Shown in pieces: positions 1-12,972 of a DNA stretch of 64,000 nucleotides. A model generated the notes under the pieces. The model was not told the DNA's origin, did no database searches, and was given only the letters and a program-made list of their open reading frames with translations. The position numbers were made by a program, and so were the translations under genes. This stretch comes from Synanceia verrucosa. Lineage: Eukaryota > Chordata > Actinopteri > Perciformes > Synanceiidae. Within the stretch, counting starts at the first letter, position 1. Each line of letters opens with the position of its first letter. The stretch lies in the NCBI GenBank assembly GCA_029721515.1, contig CM056550.1, forward strand, positions 18,723,119 to 18,787,118, written 5' to 3'.

Positions 1-2058
1 GACAATCACATGCTCCTCAAACTGCAGGAAAAAACTTCCAGCAGCAAAAAAATAACCTTTTTTTTCAGTCAATAAACAAACATCTCAGCTCCCAGTGATT
101 CACCGATCAAACAAACAGGAAATAAAAGTAAATCGTCCATCATGTCTTCACCACAATTATGGATCAACTTCAGCGTCCATCTTCCTCTTTAAGCCTCCGA
201 ACGATATCACAGTGAAAGTTTTATGAACTCGTATTAATTCATATTTTTCCACACTTTTACATCAGTACATGATATAATACCAAATATAAGAAGTATCATA
301 ATCTGTCATTACTTAAATTTGGCTTTTGAGGTTGGCTCGTATTTAAATGTTACAGATTTAAATCAGAATTTAACCAAATTTAGACGAGTGAATTTATTGT
401 GCTGCTTGTTTTGACAACATTTGACAACTTTGGCTCTTACAGTAGGATATATTTGTCGAAAATCACGTTTATATTTCTCTAATTAAGGTATCAAATAATA
501 AAATCGTCATTATTATATTAAAATATAAAAAATTTAAATTTACAGACATGCTGAGCTACAGTGAACTGTGGTGTTTTTTGTATTTATTTTATTTTTTCGT
601 ATTTTTCATTTTAGCTAAATAAAATTTCTTCTTTGTACAAAATTACTTATAATTACATAATTCAGATATTACAATAATATGTATTAATAATTACATTCCC
701 CATCCCTATTGATATTTGTAATAATATCGGAATCATGTGATCACAGTGTTGAAATAAAATATGATTTTGCGGCAATAATGACGTCAAACTTCTCCCAGCT
801 GAGTGCGTCACTTTTTACTGTCCCCTGGAAACACTTCCTGTTGTGGTGTCAGCTTCTGGCAGCACTTTTTATAAATTATGTTGAAATGTTGTGTCGTCAG
901 ATTGGCAAAGAAGTTTCTCTGTTTACATTTGTTTTCTTAATCTGAGCTCTCAGGGCCACCGTACACATCACATTTAAAGAAATATTACATCAAATTGATC
1001 CATTTATACAGCAGAAAACAGGACTCTTTTTTTTAAATCTGCTATTTTTAGTCTGAGCTTCACGTACGTCATGTTTTATTCACCTCGTCTGGCTAATTAG
1101 ACAGCAGACTTAGTGAATAAAACACATCAACTTCCACTTCAGACGAGCCTAATGCAATATTTCGAGGCGATACAAGACAAATTTTGAACATTGGCTCAGT
1201 GATAAATATCCTGACTCAATTTGAAAAGCATCATTTAATTCTTAACAGCAGAAATGTTTCAAGTAGCCACACATCTGGATGTATTTAGCTCCATTTATAA
1301 CCAGCGCACTTTTAACATTTAACACCACTTGTCTCTTTTGAAAAAGCAGCTTTTTCCACAAGCAAACGTACGATTTAAAACACTCGACATGTTTCGGCTC
1401 CTAAACTTTACAAACAGTATAACGTTTTCATGCATGGGATTAAACAGAGATGTGGACAGGGAGGGAAGATGCTACAGTAAGATGGATTAAAGGTCACCAG
1501 GATGTGAACAAAGAGTCGACCTTAAAGTCCACAGTGGGATTCTTCTCTTTTTACACATGAAAAATGCACTTTTAACTCCTGGCTGTTATGAATGACACTC
1601 CTTTCCCATTGTTTGTCTCTTGGCTTTTCAGAGAATCGTTAAAATAGAAAGTTCGCCTCGCAGCTAAGTAGAAGGAGCTGTGAGCTCGAGTCTGGTCAGA
1701 CCTCAGAGACCAACGCTAAGCTCTTTGCTGACCACCATGAGCTTCTCGGCGTACCGCTCGCTGCCTGCAGATGCTATTCATAGCCAGCAGAGGAAGTACC
1801 CACCAAATTATTCAGCACTGGAGCGACTGCTGTCTGTCTGTGTGATACACGGCAGCTCAGCGTCTGCCGCTATTAGCATGAGGACGCTCTCCGATCAGCA
1901 TCATGACTATTTATTAACGGTGATCAATCATATTTACATTCAGTTCTTCAGATCAGTGACGTCACGGGACAACGAGCCAATCAGACCCGATCACTGCTGA
2001 ATAGTAGCTTTAGCACAAGCATTAGCTTAGCTCGTAGCTCAGACAGGAAGCACCTCAG
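1..2058. other. Intergenic, no supported gene
   Basis: AT-rich noncoding sequence. Open frames on both strands are short, show no family resemblance and lack coherent splice signals. A cAMP-response-element octamer (TGACGTCA) occurs near 1957, but no exon can be tied to it. Confidence 0.5.
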
Positions 2059-3035
2059 GCAGTGTTGGAGTAGTTACTGAAAAGAAGTAACGGATTACAC
2101 ATTACTTAAAACAACAACACCTCAATTAAACTAAGAGATTAAATTACTCACTGCTGAAAGTAATTACTTACAAATACTATATAGTTACATTACATCACCT
2201 GAGATGCCAGAGAATTTCAAAGTAAAGCTCCTTATCGTAATAAAATGAGGAGAGACACCAGGTAATTTCAAAGTAAAAGCTCCTCATTGCAGTAAAAGGA
2301 GGACAGATGTCAGGTAATTTCAAAGTAAAGCTCCTCAAGTACTTTCAAAGTAAAGCTCCTCATTGTAATAAAAGGAGGACAGACACCAGATAATTTCAAA
2401 GTAAAGCTCCTTATTGTAATTAAAGGAGGATAGGCACCAGATAACTTCAAAGTAAAGCTCCTTATTGTGATAAAAAGAGGACAGACACCAGATAATTTCA
2501 AAATAAAGCTCCTTATTGTGATAAAAAGAGGACAGACACCAGATAATTTCAAAATAAAGCTCCTTATTGTGATAAAAAGAGGACAGACACCAGATAATTT
2601 CAAAGTAAAGCTCCTTATTGTGATAAAAAGAGGACAGACACCAGATAATTTCAAAGTAAAGCTCCTCATTGTGATAAAAAGAGGACAGACACCAGATAAT
2701 TTCAAAGTAAAGCTCCTTATTGTGATAAAAAGAGGACAGACACCAGATAATTTCAAAGTAAAGCTCCTTATTGTGATAAAAAGAGGACAGACACCAGATA
2801 ATTTCAAAGTAAAGCTCCTTATTGTGATAGAAAGAGGACAGACACCAGATAATTTCAAAGTAACACATTCTGGTTCCAGTAATGTTCATATTTCCTCCCT
2901 CTAAAGACGTCTTAGAGCTTGTTTTTCCTTTTGTTGTAAAGTATCAGCATTAATTTTTTTTTATTAGTAACTATAATGTGATTTCTCGTGTTAATACATT
3001 ATACAGAAATGTAATCTGATTACTGACACCACTCT
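2059..3035. mobile_element. Candidate hAT-like nonautonomous element carrying a minisatellite
   Basis: The left end begins CAGTGTTGGAGTAGTTACTG and continues with an AAGTAACGGATTAC motif. The right end (about 3005-3030) reads roughly as its inverted complement, with GTAATCTGATTACTGACACCACT. Ends of the type CAGTGTTGG...AGTAAC are common on nonautonomous hAT-superfamily elements in fish. The interior is dominated by a 51-bp tandem array, listed separately. There is no transposase frame. Boundaries are approximate, I could not confirm an 8-bp target duplication, and the class is an inference. Confidence 0.4.
2205..2866. repeat. 51-bp minisatellite, about 12-13 copies
   Basis: The unit contains AAGCTCCTTATTGTGATAAA, then AAGAGGACAGACACCAGAT and AATTTCAAAGTA, for 51 bp in total. 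Central copies (about 2440-2860) are nearly identical. The first copies (2205-2400) are diverged and include a truncated unit near 2326-2345. Because 51 is a multiple of 3, frames stay open through the array on both strands and give artificial 17-residue protein repeats. There is no coding evidence. Confidence 0.9.
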
Positions 3036-6000
3036 CCATCCCTTAATATTCAGACATGTGAACGGTATCTGTCTTATCAGTGTTGAACTGTTCCTTAACT
3101 TGTAAAATAATTTATTTTTCTATCTGGACCCGTTTTATATAAAAAAGCTCCACAGGAAACATCAGCGTTTGTCACCAGATGACCGCAAGAACAAAATGTG
3201 ATCTCTGCAGGATGAATGAAGTAAAGTTGATTTATGAGCTCAGCATCAATAAACGTTTAAGGTTTTAAAGGCGGTGCTGTTAATGTGTCGTCTCTCAAGG
3301 TGCCTTTAGTCATTCTACGTCCTGCCGACTGAGCAAATCACAGACTTCACCTTCCCTTCCATCTCAACTTTATATCGTCAATAAAATGTCTGCATTAATA
3401 CCTTTGCTTAAAGCTGGAGCTGAGAGGCTCTTAGCTTAGCGTAGCTTAGCATAAAGACTGGAAACAGACTAAAGCCTGGCCTGACCTCTCAAAGCTAACA
3501 GCTACGTACGATACTCTTATTTTTACATAGAGGAGACAGGTTGGTTCGGAGGTCTTTTATTGTTTAGCTTTAGCATAGCAAAGTTAGCTGTTTGCCCTGT
3601 TTCCAGTCTTTGTGCTATGCTAATAGCTACTACAGCTTTTCTAGCATTGCAACAGGCGCTAATAGCTCAAAATCTCCCAAAATTCTTTGCAAGGTGTGCT
3701 AACTGAGCATGAAAGTACAAACAGACGCTCTGTGCACCGAGACACTTCTTTTCAGGGTGGAAATGCTGAGAATACTTTTCTTTACAAGATTAATAAAACA
3801 GGATTTGGAGCATGTGAGAATAATCTCCCTCTCTTATATTTGATCCAATAAAAGCTAAGTAAAAGCAGAAGTGATGAAAAGAGGTTCAGCTTCCTGAGCG
3901 AGTCCAGCTTTGGTCGTTTGCTGAGAAAAAACCTTCACCGGCTTCTGCACAAACAGGGTTGAGAGCAGAGTGACGTGACAAGACATCATATTTTTGTAGT
4001 TGTGCGTATACATTTGTTAAAAAACAAGTTATGAGTCGTCATGAACAGGATGCTGCTTCCTCAAAATCCTACAAATGGAGCAGGCTGTAAACTTCGAGCA
4101 GGTGATGCTTATTGAGTTGTGCAGCCCATCTGGAGCAGATTAAATAAAATGCATCACTCAAAAAGTAGAATATGGGATGCAGACATGGCGCACGGCTGCC
4201 TGCAGTAATGAGCAGATTTTTCTTAAAAAGACAAATGGTTCGGGGAATACTTGGAGCTGTTATTGATGCAGAGTGCCATGCTTGTGCAGTCACATCTTCC
4301 ACTCCTGCTAACACGGCGGCTTGATGATGTGCAGCCGTTCGCCACGAAACAAACGCGACGACGAAATGTGTTTCAAAGCTAAGACACGAGGCCTGCGTTT
4401 CAACAATGCCGCTTTTCCACGACTATTGAATGTCACTGAGAAAAAAAACATTTCTTTACGAGGATGTTTTGGTTTGCGGGTAAATTTAGGATATTGTTGT
4501 TCTCACAGCAATCAAGTGGTTCCCATTAGAGCGGTCTTAACGTCCTCCGAGCTGCTCGTTTCATGTTTTATTGTCCTTGTTTTCAAGTGCTTCGTGTGTT
4601 TTTTAAGAGCCGTGTTTGACAGTTTATTTCATGTGTCTGTTGTCGTCACACCTGCAGCTGAAATTTAACCGACGTTACTAAAACTGGTGCGTCTCGATCA
4701 CATGACTGCAAAAGGCAAAACATTTCTGTCATGCATCAAAAAAATATAATTACTGTTTCAGTAAATTGGGCAGTAAAGTGGAAATATTTCTTTTGCATGA
4801 ATCTCTGTTTACTTAACATTCGTTTTTTATGGACATTTGTTTTGCACAGAGACTGAATGAGAAAGATAAACAACAACAGCTTTTCAGATTTCAACAGGAG
4901 GTCAACATTAAATGGAGGTCAGCAGTTCTCAGAGTAGAGTCTGGTGACCTCTAGAGGTCCTTCAGGAGGTTCAAAAACAGCAAAAACAGTTATAATTCAT
5001 CCATAATTAACACAATGACATGATGATATAGTTTTTTTGTACTTTTTCTAGTGTAATTTCTAATATTACTCTCTCAATAGCATGCACAATATTATTTTAG
5101 TTTACTTATTTTACTAAAATATAACAAAATATTAATAATATTTTATTCTATCAGGCTCTGGCATTTATATTATTACTCTATTGTCTTTTATGAGACTTTT
5201 AAAAATACAAATATTTGCGTCAGTTTAGGGGTCCTGAAAAAGTAGTAAACATGAAAAAGGTATTTGAGCTACAACAGTTTTTTTTCTTTGTTCTTTATAT
5301 ATTTTTCTGCAGTGAGTAAAGAGCAAATGTCTCATCGTATTTAAGCAGCTATGCATAATATAGAATATTTAACCTGGAAATATCACCACCAATCAATCAA
5401 CTTCGATATGTTTTTGTGCTGCCTGATGTAAAAAACAAACGCACCTGCTGCACCACTAACACTGCATGTCTCTCGTTAGTCGGCACCATAAACCAACCAT
5501 GATTCAGGAAGAGGAATATACTGTTTCCTGTCTGAAAAGCACTTGTTCAATGATCTTTGTGAGGCCTGACCGTCTCATATGTGTGTGTGGGTTTCCTGTG
5601 TAAACAGTGGACCTGCAGGATCGACACACAGCGACAGTAAAACAGCTGAACTGATGAAACTCCAGCAGACGCCTGGATGAGGATCTGAGGATCTCTGCAG
5701 CTCCAAAGCCCGTTTTCTCTTTCTGCCTTTTCCCTCGTCAATATTTCCTCATAATTAGCGCTGTGCTGCAGATGTGCTGCCCTTCAATCCTCGACTGTGA
5801 ACGTGGGATATTAGGATGATGATTTAAAGAGAGCATCATGTGCTTTCTATTTCATAACGCCATTAAAAGCGAGCCCAGAGATGAAAGCTGACCGGCCCGT
5901 ACGAGGAACGAGAGCTGTGCAGAATTGAAGGAAAGCGTCTTTAAGGACTGCAATCATGTTTAAGTAGTGTGATGAACTCAAACATATGTGGCTTAAGAGG

Positions 6001-7559
6001 AGCTTTAAAATCAGCTCACTGGAGGGGGGAGACAGGATAAATGAGTCAGCTGGCAGTAAAATGTTCAAAAGACGACTGATAATTTTATGTAGTGAGATTA
6101 TGGGAGAAATATTCATCAAGTGATTGAACGTCCTGTTTCTCACCAGTGAATCATTTCCCCCATAAACAAGTGTCAAACACCAGCTTCCGCCTGGATCGCT
6201 CAAAGACGAACAAGACGATGATTCAGAGCACGGAAAAGAAATGACGTCAAATACCAAAGAACTGCAGCGTAAACCCAACCAAGAATAAACGCTGGGAGGA
6301 AAGTGACAAAAAAAACGACACATTTTCATTCTGACTCGACACAAACTGCAAAATCACTTAGGTTAAGGCAGTATTACTACTTAGTTAGGTTTAGGAAACA
6401 GTGAAACGCTTCAAACTACCATGTTTGTACAGTGGAAATGATGCAACTGGGTGAAAATATGTTGCATTCCTTTCTATTACATATGTTTGTTTTTTTTTAT
6501 TTTCCTGTTGTTTATGTTTACAGTTGCCTTTATTTAGTTTCCTCAGTCTTGAAAGCAATATATCACTTATTAGGTCTAAAGTAAAATATAGTTTTTACTC
6601 AAGATCTTTATTGTCTTTAACAAGATCCAACAATTGTGACGCCACTACCTGAGATTTAAATAGAGTATGTAAGGAGAAAAAGTGTGAAATAAATACAGTA
6701 AAACAAGAAAAAACACAGTGAGGCTAAACGCATGATGAGCTGGTGCCAAAGACGATGAGTCAACAATAAGCGTTAAGCAGCAAAACCATACAAACAAAAT
6801 ATGAAATATTTCAAGCCAAACATTTTCTGACTAAAAGTTAGTTTTGTGTGAAATTTAAAACAAACCAGAAACTAAATCCATCTCGATTTTCAACACGTCT
6901 CTCCTCAGAGAGACTAAAGTGTCATCAGTGACTGAAAGCAGGAGCTTTTATTCTGGATTTAGCCAAAACATTTCCATACTGCAAATAAAAAAAGAAGAGC
7001 TGCAAAAAGCTGAAATAAATGACACTTCATGACACAGAGTTATTGATGAGATTTGGAAAAGAAGTAGAGTTGGATTCACAATCCCTCCATGACCTTCACC
7101 TCTGCCTCCTGCATCTCTAGGCTTTTTATTTCAGTGATAAAAACAGGATTCTGCTTTTTTTCTGAGGTGCAACCATGATAAAAATGGCTGCTTTCTTGCT
7201 AAAATGCTCAGCTTGTGTTGATAGTTGAAGTTAGGAGGAGGTCCCTGGTTTTAGGGACTATGCTAAACATAGAACAGAGGAATTATGAAGACTATTTTCT
7301 CTGTTTTATCTCTACTCTTAATGCAACGTGTTGTTGTCATTTTGTCCTCTCTGTTGCTTTAAATAGAGACTTTGAAGAGAGTTTTGCCTCCACTTAGTGG
7401 CAAAAAGCAGCAACTACAGACACGGACATGTCTAAAGTCGGCTTTAGTGTAAATTCTGCAGGATGTATTTAAGACATGGTAATAAACAGACAAGGCAAAT
7501 ACAGTCAGTGCAAAAAATGTTATAAATGAATTGCATGAAGTGAAAACAAACTGAAAAAA
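3036..7559. other. Intergenic, no supported gene apart from a foldback repeat
   Basis: AT-rich noncoding DNA. Apart from the palindromic repeat at 3415-3625, nothing here resembles an exon of a known vertebrate gene. The longest open frames, near 4069-4668 and 5847-6344, have unbiased composition and no recognisable domain. Confidence 0.5.
3415..3625. repeat. Foldback MITE-like repeat, copy A
   Basis: The left arm reads TTAGCTTAGCATAAAGACTG then GAAACAG. The right arm, about 150 bp further on, reads CCTGTTTCCAGTCTTTGTGC then TATGCTAATAGC, its inverted complement. The same arm sequence recurs at four other places in this window. The family has no coding capacity and behaves as a palindromic nonautonomous element. 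It resembles a family common in percomorph genomes (from memory). Confidence 0.6.
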
Positions 7560-7564
7560 AAGAC

Positions 7565-7805
7565 ACTTTCTATTGAATTACCTCCTTTATGTTCCACCCA
7601 GGCTGGATGTTACCATGGTAACGTCCTGTCAATCACCCTCTGCTTTATGGTCTGTTTGGCTCTGAATGGGACCACAATTTACTAAATGAACATCAGACTT
7701 GAAACGAGAGACTGAGGCCATGAACTCATGTTTACAATGTTTACTGAGGGAATAAATCAAGAGAGAAGGAGGATCATTTTGTCATTGATATTCTATTCAG
7801 ACAGA
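7565..7805. repeat. Dispersed teleost repeat, SINE- or MITE-like
   Basis: The segment runs from the GGCTGGATGTTACCATGGTA block through CTAAATGAACATCAGACTTG and TGTTTACTGAGGGAATAAAT. I recognise it as a widely dispersed fish repeat, recalled from memory and not searched. It contains a perfect 14-bp palindrome, GTTACCATGGTAAC (7609-7622), that matches the RFX X-box consensus. Exact boundaries and class are uncertain. Confidence 0.4.
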
Positions 7806-10800
7806 GGAAATGGGGGGTGAAAGACAGGTTTATGCTCACAGAAATAATAAAAGGATTCGGGGTTGAGAGACGTGGGGAAATCAGAAAGTAATTTAAAAAG
7901 AAAGTTAGAAAGAAGAAAGCCTGAAAGCCTCTGATGATGACTCATGAGGTCACAGATTTTCATCCACCAATAAGAAGCATTCAGGTGTTGTTTGATGAAC
8001 ACCTGTCCCTCGTTTACCTCTTAGAAATACAGGATATCCTCCAAAATTCGTGTTTTTCTTTCTGCTTGTTGCTGACCTCACAAACTTGCTGTGATTATAC
8101 GTACATGTAAATTACTGTACATGTACGTATAATCACATAATTATATATATTGCTTAACAAATTAACATCTTGGTCGCCAAAATAAGAAGCCAGTCGTGCT
8201 CGGATGTTAATACCTCAGCCATTTATTTCTTAAACATAAGAAAGAAGGGACTTCAAGGTAAGAAAAGTAACAATTTAAAATCAAGTGCACTTCAACGTCT
8301 CATCCTGTTAAGGGAGCCGTCCCTTAACTTAACTTCCTGCTGCGTGAAGTGAGATACACAAACCAAAAATCGATCTTAAGAATCCATCTGTACTGTAAGG
8401 CTTCGGGTGGGGTGCTGCTGTGTCGAGACGTCGGTGGCGGTGACAGATATTTATATAGATACAGAAGTGGATTTATCCATAAACAGCCCAATCCAACATG
8501 ACACCATGTCCTCTGTGACATCTGCACACAAACAGAAATGTGACAAAGACTGAAATGGACTCCAGGAGGAGTCGGGCAGTGGGCTCGTTTGTGCTAAAAC
8601 TTCAAGCCGAAAAAGATGGCGGCGCTGCACGTCACCTGGGCCAGACGGTATTTGTGAGTTATTTCTGGTGTTTGAGCTCCAGATAGACGCTGTGTCAGAT
8701 ATCGACTGAGGGTTTAAACATCACCCAAGGTCAATTTAAGGTCCCAAAAGACTGAATAATCCAGTCCTGCTCTCAGTTTTCAATAAAGCACCATGAACGA
8801 ACTACAATTACCGCCTGGTCCAGGTATCATTAAAGATGACTCATCCCCCCCAAAAAAAACAACAAGGATAAAGACGTACTGCGTCCAGACAGAAGTAGGT
8901 CACGGTTCATGATTTCCTACTGAACAAAAACATAACCTTCTTTCTTAGCAGAGGAAAACAGTAACTTATAATCAACTCGCGTCCCTGCAACAGGACAAAT
9001 CTAAAAGAAAATGAACTTTTAAACTTCTCACACAGATCCAACATCAAACAACGTCCTATCTATACAGCAGGCCGGTTAAGACAAAATGCAGCAATTCACA
9101 ATTGCCTCAGTGCGTGTTACATACTCAGTATATATATAACAATATACATCAATGGCATTTCACATTTGACATTCTCGATAATACATAAAGTACCTGGAGT
9201 ATAACCCACAAAACGATGCTGGTACCTTGTTAGACAGAACAAAGGAAATCTTGACATTAGCGGGGAAAAAAACATGTGGTTGGATAGTGACTATTTAGAC
9301 GTCAAAATTATGAATATCTGAAGTTGTTGAACAGCAGGTGGCAGTGTTTATCTGTTATTCAACGCATTAAAAAAAAAGGCGGCGGCGCAGCAATCACAGA
9401 CGCTTTCTTTGAGTTGTACAATTTTTGTTAATGGTGGCAGAAAACATCTACTATGGCTAATTTGGTTGTGTTCATCACAAAAAAAACAAAACAAAGAAAA
9501 CGTGAATGATTGGATCAAAAAATCAGGTTGGTGAGGGCAGCTGATGCTATAAAGTATGTACCCTCATTCTGGACCGACTTTACCCCAATAATTCTCAAAT
9601 TTTAAAACACAACTTGAGGAGAAATACTCTTTTTCTTTCTGTGAATTCAGAAGGAGGACAGTATTTGTTTGAAACCCCAGAAATGTCTTCTACAGCAGGT
9701 CACTTGGCACATGACAGTCGTGGCGTTTTAATGTGATCGAGAGGACGTGCTTTGTGAGGGAATCGATCCAATAAGCGTGTCGTTGGTTCGGGGCTCGTGG
9801 TGGGAAAATGCAGGGTGGAACGTGACGGGCTTGAAAATATTTTTTCACATCTGAGCCGCTTCATCTGGCAAAAAAAAAAAAAAAGGCGAGGCAGCGGGAG
9901 ATGAGATGAGTGACGTCAAGCGCTGAAATATTTTCAAGTGCGTGAGGTGACGAATCGTCGGGAACGAGCCGTGGGGCCGGATTTAATGCAACCTGTGAGA
10001 CGTTCTTGGCCTCATTTCTGCCTCCCTGTGGTGATGTTCTCCTCAGAGGCCACAGCAACACTTCACACTTCAATGCATGTTTTTAGATTTCAGCTAAAGA
10101 GACCAAACTGGTGTTTAAATGCATACAGTCTGCAGTCTGACCCTCTTAATACTGAGGTTCAGTCCATACAAGATGTAAAATCATCAGTACGGAAGCAACC
10201 CTGCTAATGATTAATCTGACAATTATTTATTTGTGGTCCAAAAAAACTCAGAAAATAGTCAATAACTCTACTTTTAACAGTTCAAAACCCAAAGATATTC
10301 AATTTAAGGCAGCAAATCTGCACACAGGAGAAACCTGTTTGCTCTGCTTTGTAACATTTGATAGTAAAAATGAAGATCAATTTTTGACTTCTTGAAACAC
10401 TTGATGTTGTGACCTGATCATGGATGTTTTAGAAAAGGAAGGAAACTTGTAATAAATACGCTGCAGGTGAAGAACCCTTCCTACCAACAACAATGCTAGC
10501 AAAGCACGAACCACCTTAGCTCATTTAGGCTTATAAATAAGTCACTCTATGTTTTTATGAGATCTAAAGGCAAAATAAAGACAGACCAGTCTTAAATATC
10601 TTTGTGAAACCACACTCAGTGAACAGCTGCCTCAGTCTGCAGCCACTTAAAGGTGAATTCTTGTGAATTATATTTGTGTTTCGCAGATAAAAACACTGCA
10701 CTGAAATATAAAGTGTCACATGCAAAGAGCCCCAGACGTTGATCCTCACAGCTGAGGAAGAAAAAAAAGCCATAAATGTTTGAAACAAAATGAGCCGCCG

Positions 10801-11999
10801 TATCCGTCTGATGCTGCCACCTGCATCTCGCTGTATATCATGAAGAAAAGTACCATGGAAACGGACAAAAACACCAGCAAACACGATGACCACATGCCTC
10901 AGTGTCCCAGCTTTGGAAAAAAAAATAAAACACTTCTGTCTTTAGCCAGTTTTGCACAATTGTGATCAGAAGTATCACAATCACACACAAACACTTTACA
11001 TGTACATTATAGTGGAATATGAATGTACATGTCATCAACTGTGGGACAGAACGAATGGAGGAACTACTCCGTGATGTCATATACAAATATAACATGATAT
11101 ATAAGGACTTACTGACGATACCTACACGTTATAGACACATTGCTCATACATTCATATATGTCAACACTTAAATATGTATATACAGTATACATGTATATAG
11201 TCATATGTATACAGATATATCAAAGGAGGAATAAATAGTGCCATTAATGAGGTGAGACAACCTAGTTTCCACTCTCATGCTAACATGGCTGAACTATGAT
11301 GCTGGTGGTCGACCCGCTCGACAGCGCCGGCCGACTCTCCATCTGCTGCAGGTTTTAAAAACACTCACTAGGTTTAGTTTTACAGTATTATGCCAAGAAA
11401 TAAATAGTCTACCGCTGAACTACTGTTGCCTACAGGAAAAACAACGACAGCCTGAAGAGTCATATTTAGATGTGATTACATTCTATATATCTGATGGGGG
11501 GTATTGACATATATTGCAATGCTTTACAAACAGAAACTTGACCCTGTGTTTGCGTAGAGTCAGGCATAATAAACACACACATGTCGCGTATGGACCGCTG
11601 ACAAACTGTGGCGATGAGGCGGCGGTGCTGAATACAGACCGATTGGCGGTGTCAGGGAAGTGGCAGTGGACAACTCTCTGGCGTGATGACTGGAGACTTC
11701 CTGTTGAAAAGAGTTGGCGGCATCCGACAGATCAAACTAAAGGCCTCTAGTTTGACGGTGGAGGATCAGCTTTCAACACCGTGACGACTTGTCTGTCCTC
11801 TATTACTGGACAACCTCTGGGTACGGTCGCCAGGAAAACATGTCGGCATCGTACGTTTCTGCAAACCGTTAATTTGTCGCATCTCGGTGACGCAGAATAT
11901 CGGCGACTGTTACTGAAGGTGTCATGGTGTAATAACGAGGGCAGAGAGGAAACAACTAAACATCAAACCTCCTGTTTGTTTTGTAACGTTACGCTGTTG
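7806..11999. other. Intergenic, no supported gene
   Basis: Noncoding DNA with a perfect hairpin near 8.1 kb. The ATG at about 8617, in the context AAAGATGGCGGCGCTGCACG, has a YY1-like sequence but opens only a 13-residue frame. The GC-richer stretch at 11.28-12.0 kb contains consecutive short open frames with no family resemblance. Confidence 0.45.
8090..8137. repeat. Perfect 20-bp inverted repeat with 8-nt loop
   Basis: The left arm is TGTGATTATACGTACATGTA (8090-8109), the spacer is AATTACTG (8110-8117), and the right arm (8118-8137) is its exact complement. The arms contain the nested palindromes GTACATGTAC and TACGTA. It could be the remnant of a small palindromic transposon or a cruciform-prone site. 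No gene depends on it. Confidence 0.9.
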
Positions 12000-12860
12000 A
12001 GTTACACTTTTACGCTTGCTGTGTTACGTTGTAACATTAGGCTGTAGCACTACGCTGTAGTGTTACATTGTAGCATTACATAGTAGTGCTACACTGTAAT
12101 GTTACATTGTAGCGTTACAATGTAGCGCTACACTGTAGCGTTACATTGTAGTGACATGTAGCGACACATTGTAATGTTACACTGCAGTGTTAACATAGTA
12201 GCGCCATGCTGTAGCGTTACATTGTAGTGTTACATTGTAGCATTACATAGTAGTGCTACACTGTAGTGTTACATTGTAGCGTTACATTGTAGTGTTACAT
12301 TGTAGCATTACATAGTAGTGCTACACTGTAGCGTTACATTGTAGCGTTACAATGTAGCGCTACACTGTAGCGTTACATTGTAGTGACATGTAGCGACACA
12401 TTGTAATGTTACACTGCAGTGTTAACATAGTAGCGCCATGCTGTAGCGTTACATTGTAGTGTTACATTGTAGCATTACATAGTAGTGCTACACTGTAGTG
12501 TTACATTGTAGCGTTACATTGTAGTGTTACATTGTAGCATTACATAGTAGTGCTACACTGTAGCGTTACATTGTAGCGTTACAATGTAGCGCTACACTGT
12601 AGCGTTACATTGTAGTGACATGTAGCGACACATTGTAATGTTACACTGCAGTGTTAACATAGTAGCGCCATGCTGTAGCGTTACATTGTAGTGTTACACT
12701 GTAGCGCCACGATGTAGCAACTCGTTGTAGCATTATACAGTAGCACTGCGTTGTAACACTGCGTTGTAACATTACATTGCAGCGTTACGTTGCAGCGTTA
12801 TGTTGTACAGTTACATTGTAGATTTACGCTTTAGCAACACATTGTAGCAACATGTTGTAG
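12000..12860. repeat. Satellite with 13-bp subunits in a 232-bp higher-order repeat
   Basis: The basic unit is close to TTACATTGTAGCG, with variants ending GTG or GCA, and drifting copies at both edges. In the core the variants recur in a fixed order. The landmark GCAGTGTTAACATAG starts at 12184, 12416 and 12648, a period of exactly 232 bp, so a long unit was duplicated after the short repeat diversified. TACATTGTA and TACAATGTA, complements of each other, both occur. The array ends about 1.1 kb downstream of the dusp3 stop codon. Confidence 0.9.
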
Positions 12861-12972
12861 CGGCAAGTTTGACACGACCGGATTTAAACTTAGCTCTGGA
12901 AAAATGTCTCAGTACTTATTAAAAGTGTTTCCCGTCAGTAAAATGCTGCATGCAAACTGAACCAGCAGAAAG

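Noticed and set aside
2310..2904. Long open frames on both strands encoding 17-residue repeats
   Set aside because: They are a by-product of a 51-bp minisatellite whose period is divisible by three. Frames are open on both strands at once and there are no gene signals.
8615..8680. First exon beginning AAGATGGCGGCGC
   Set aside because: It opens only 13 codons before a stop, and no downstream exon was found. AAGATGGC boxes also occur in dispersed fish repeats (for example near 27.9 kb).
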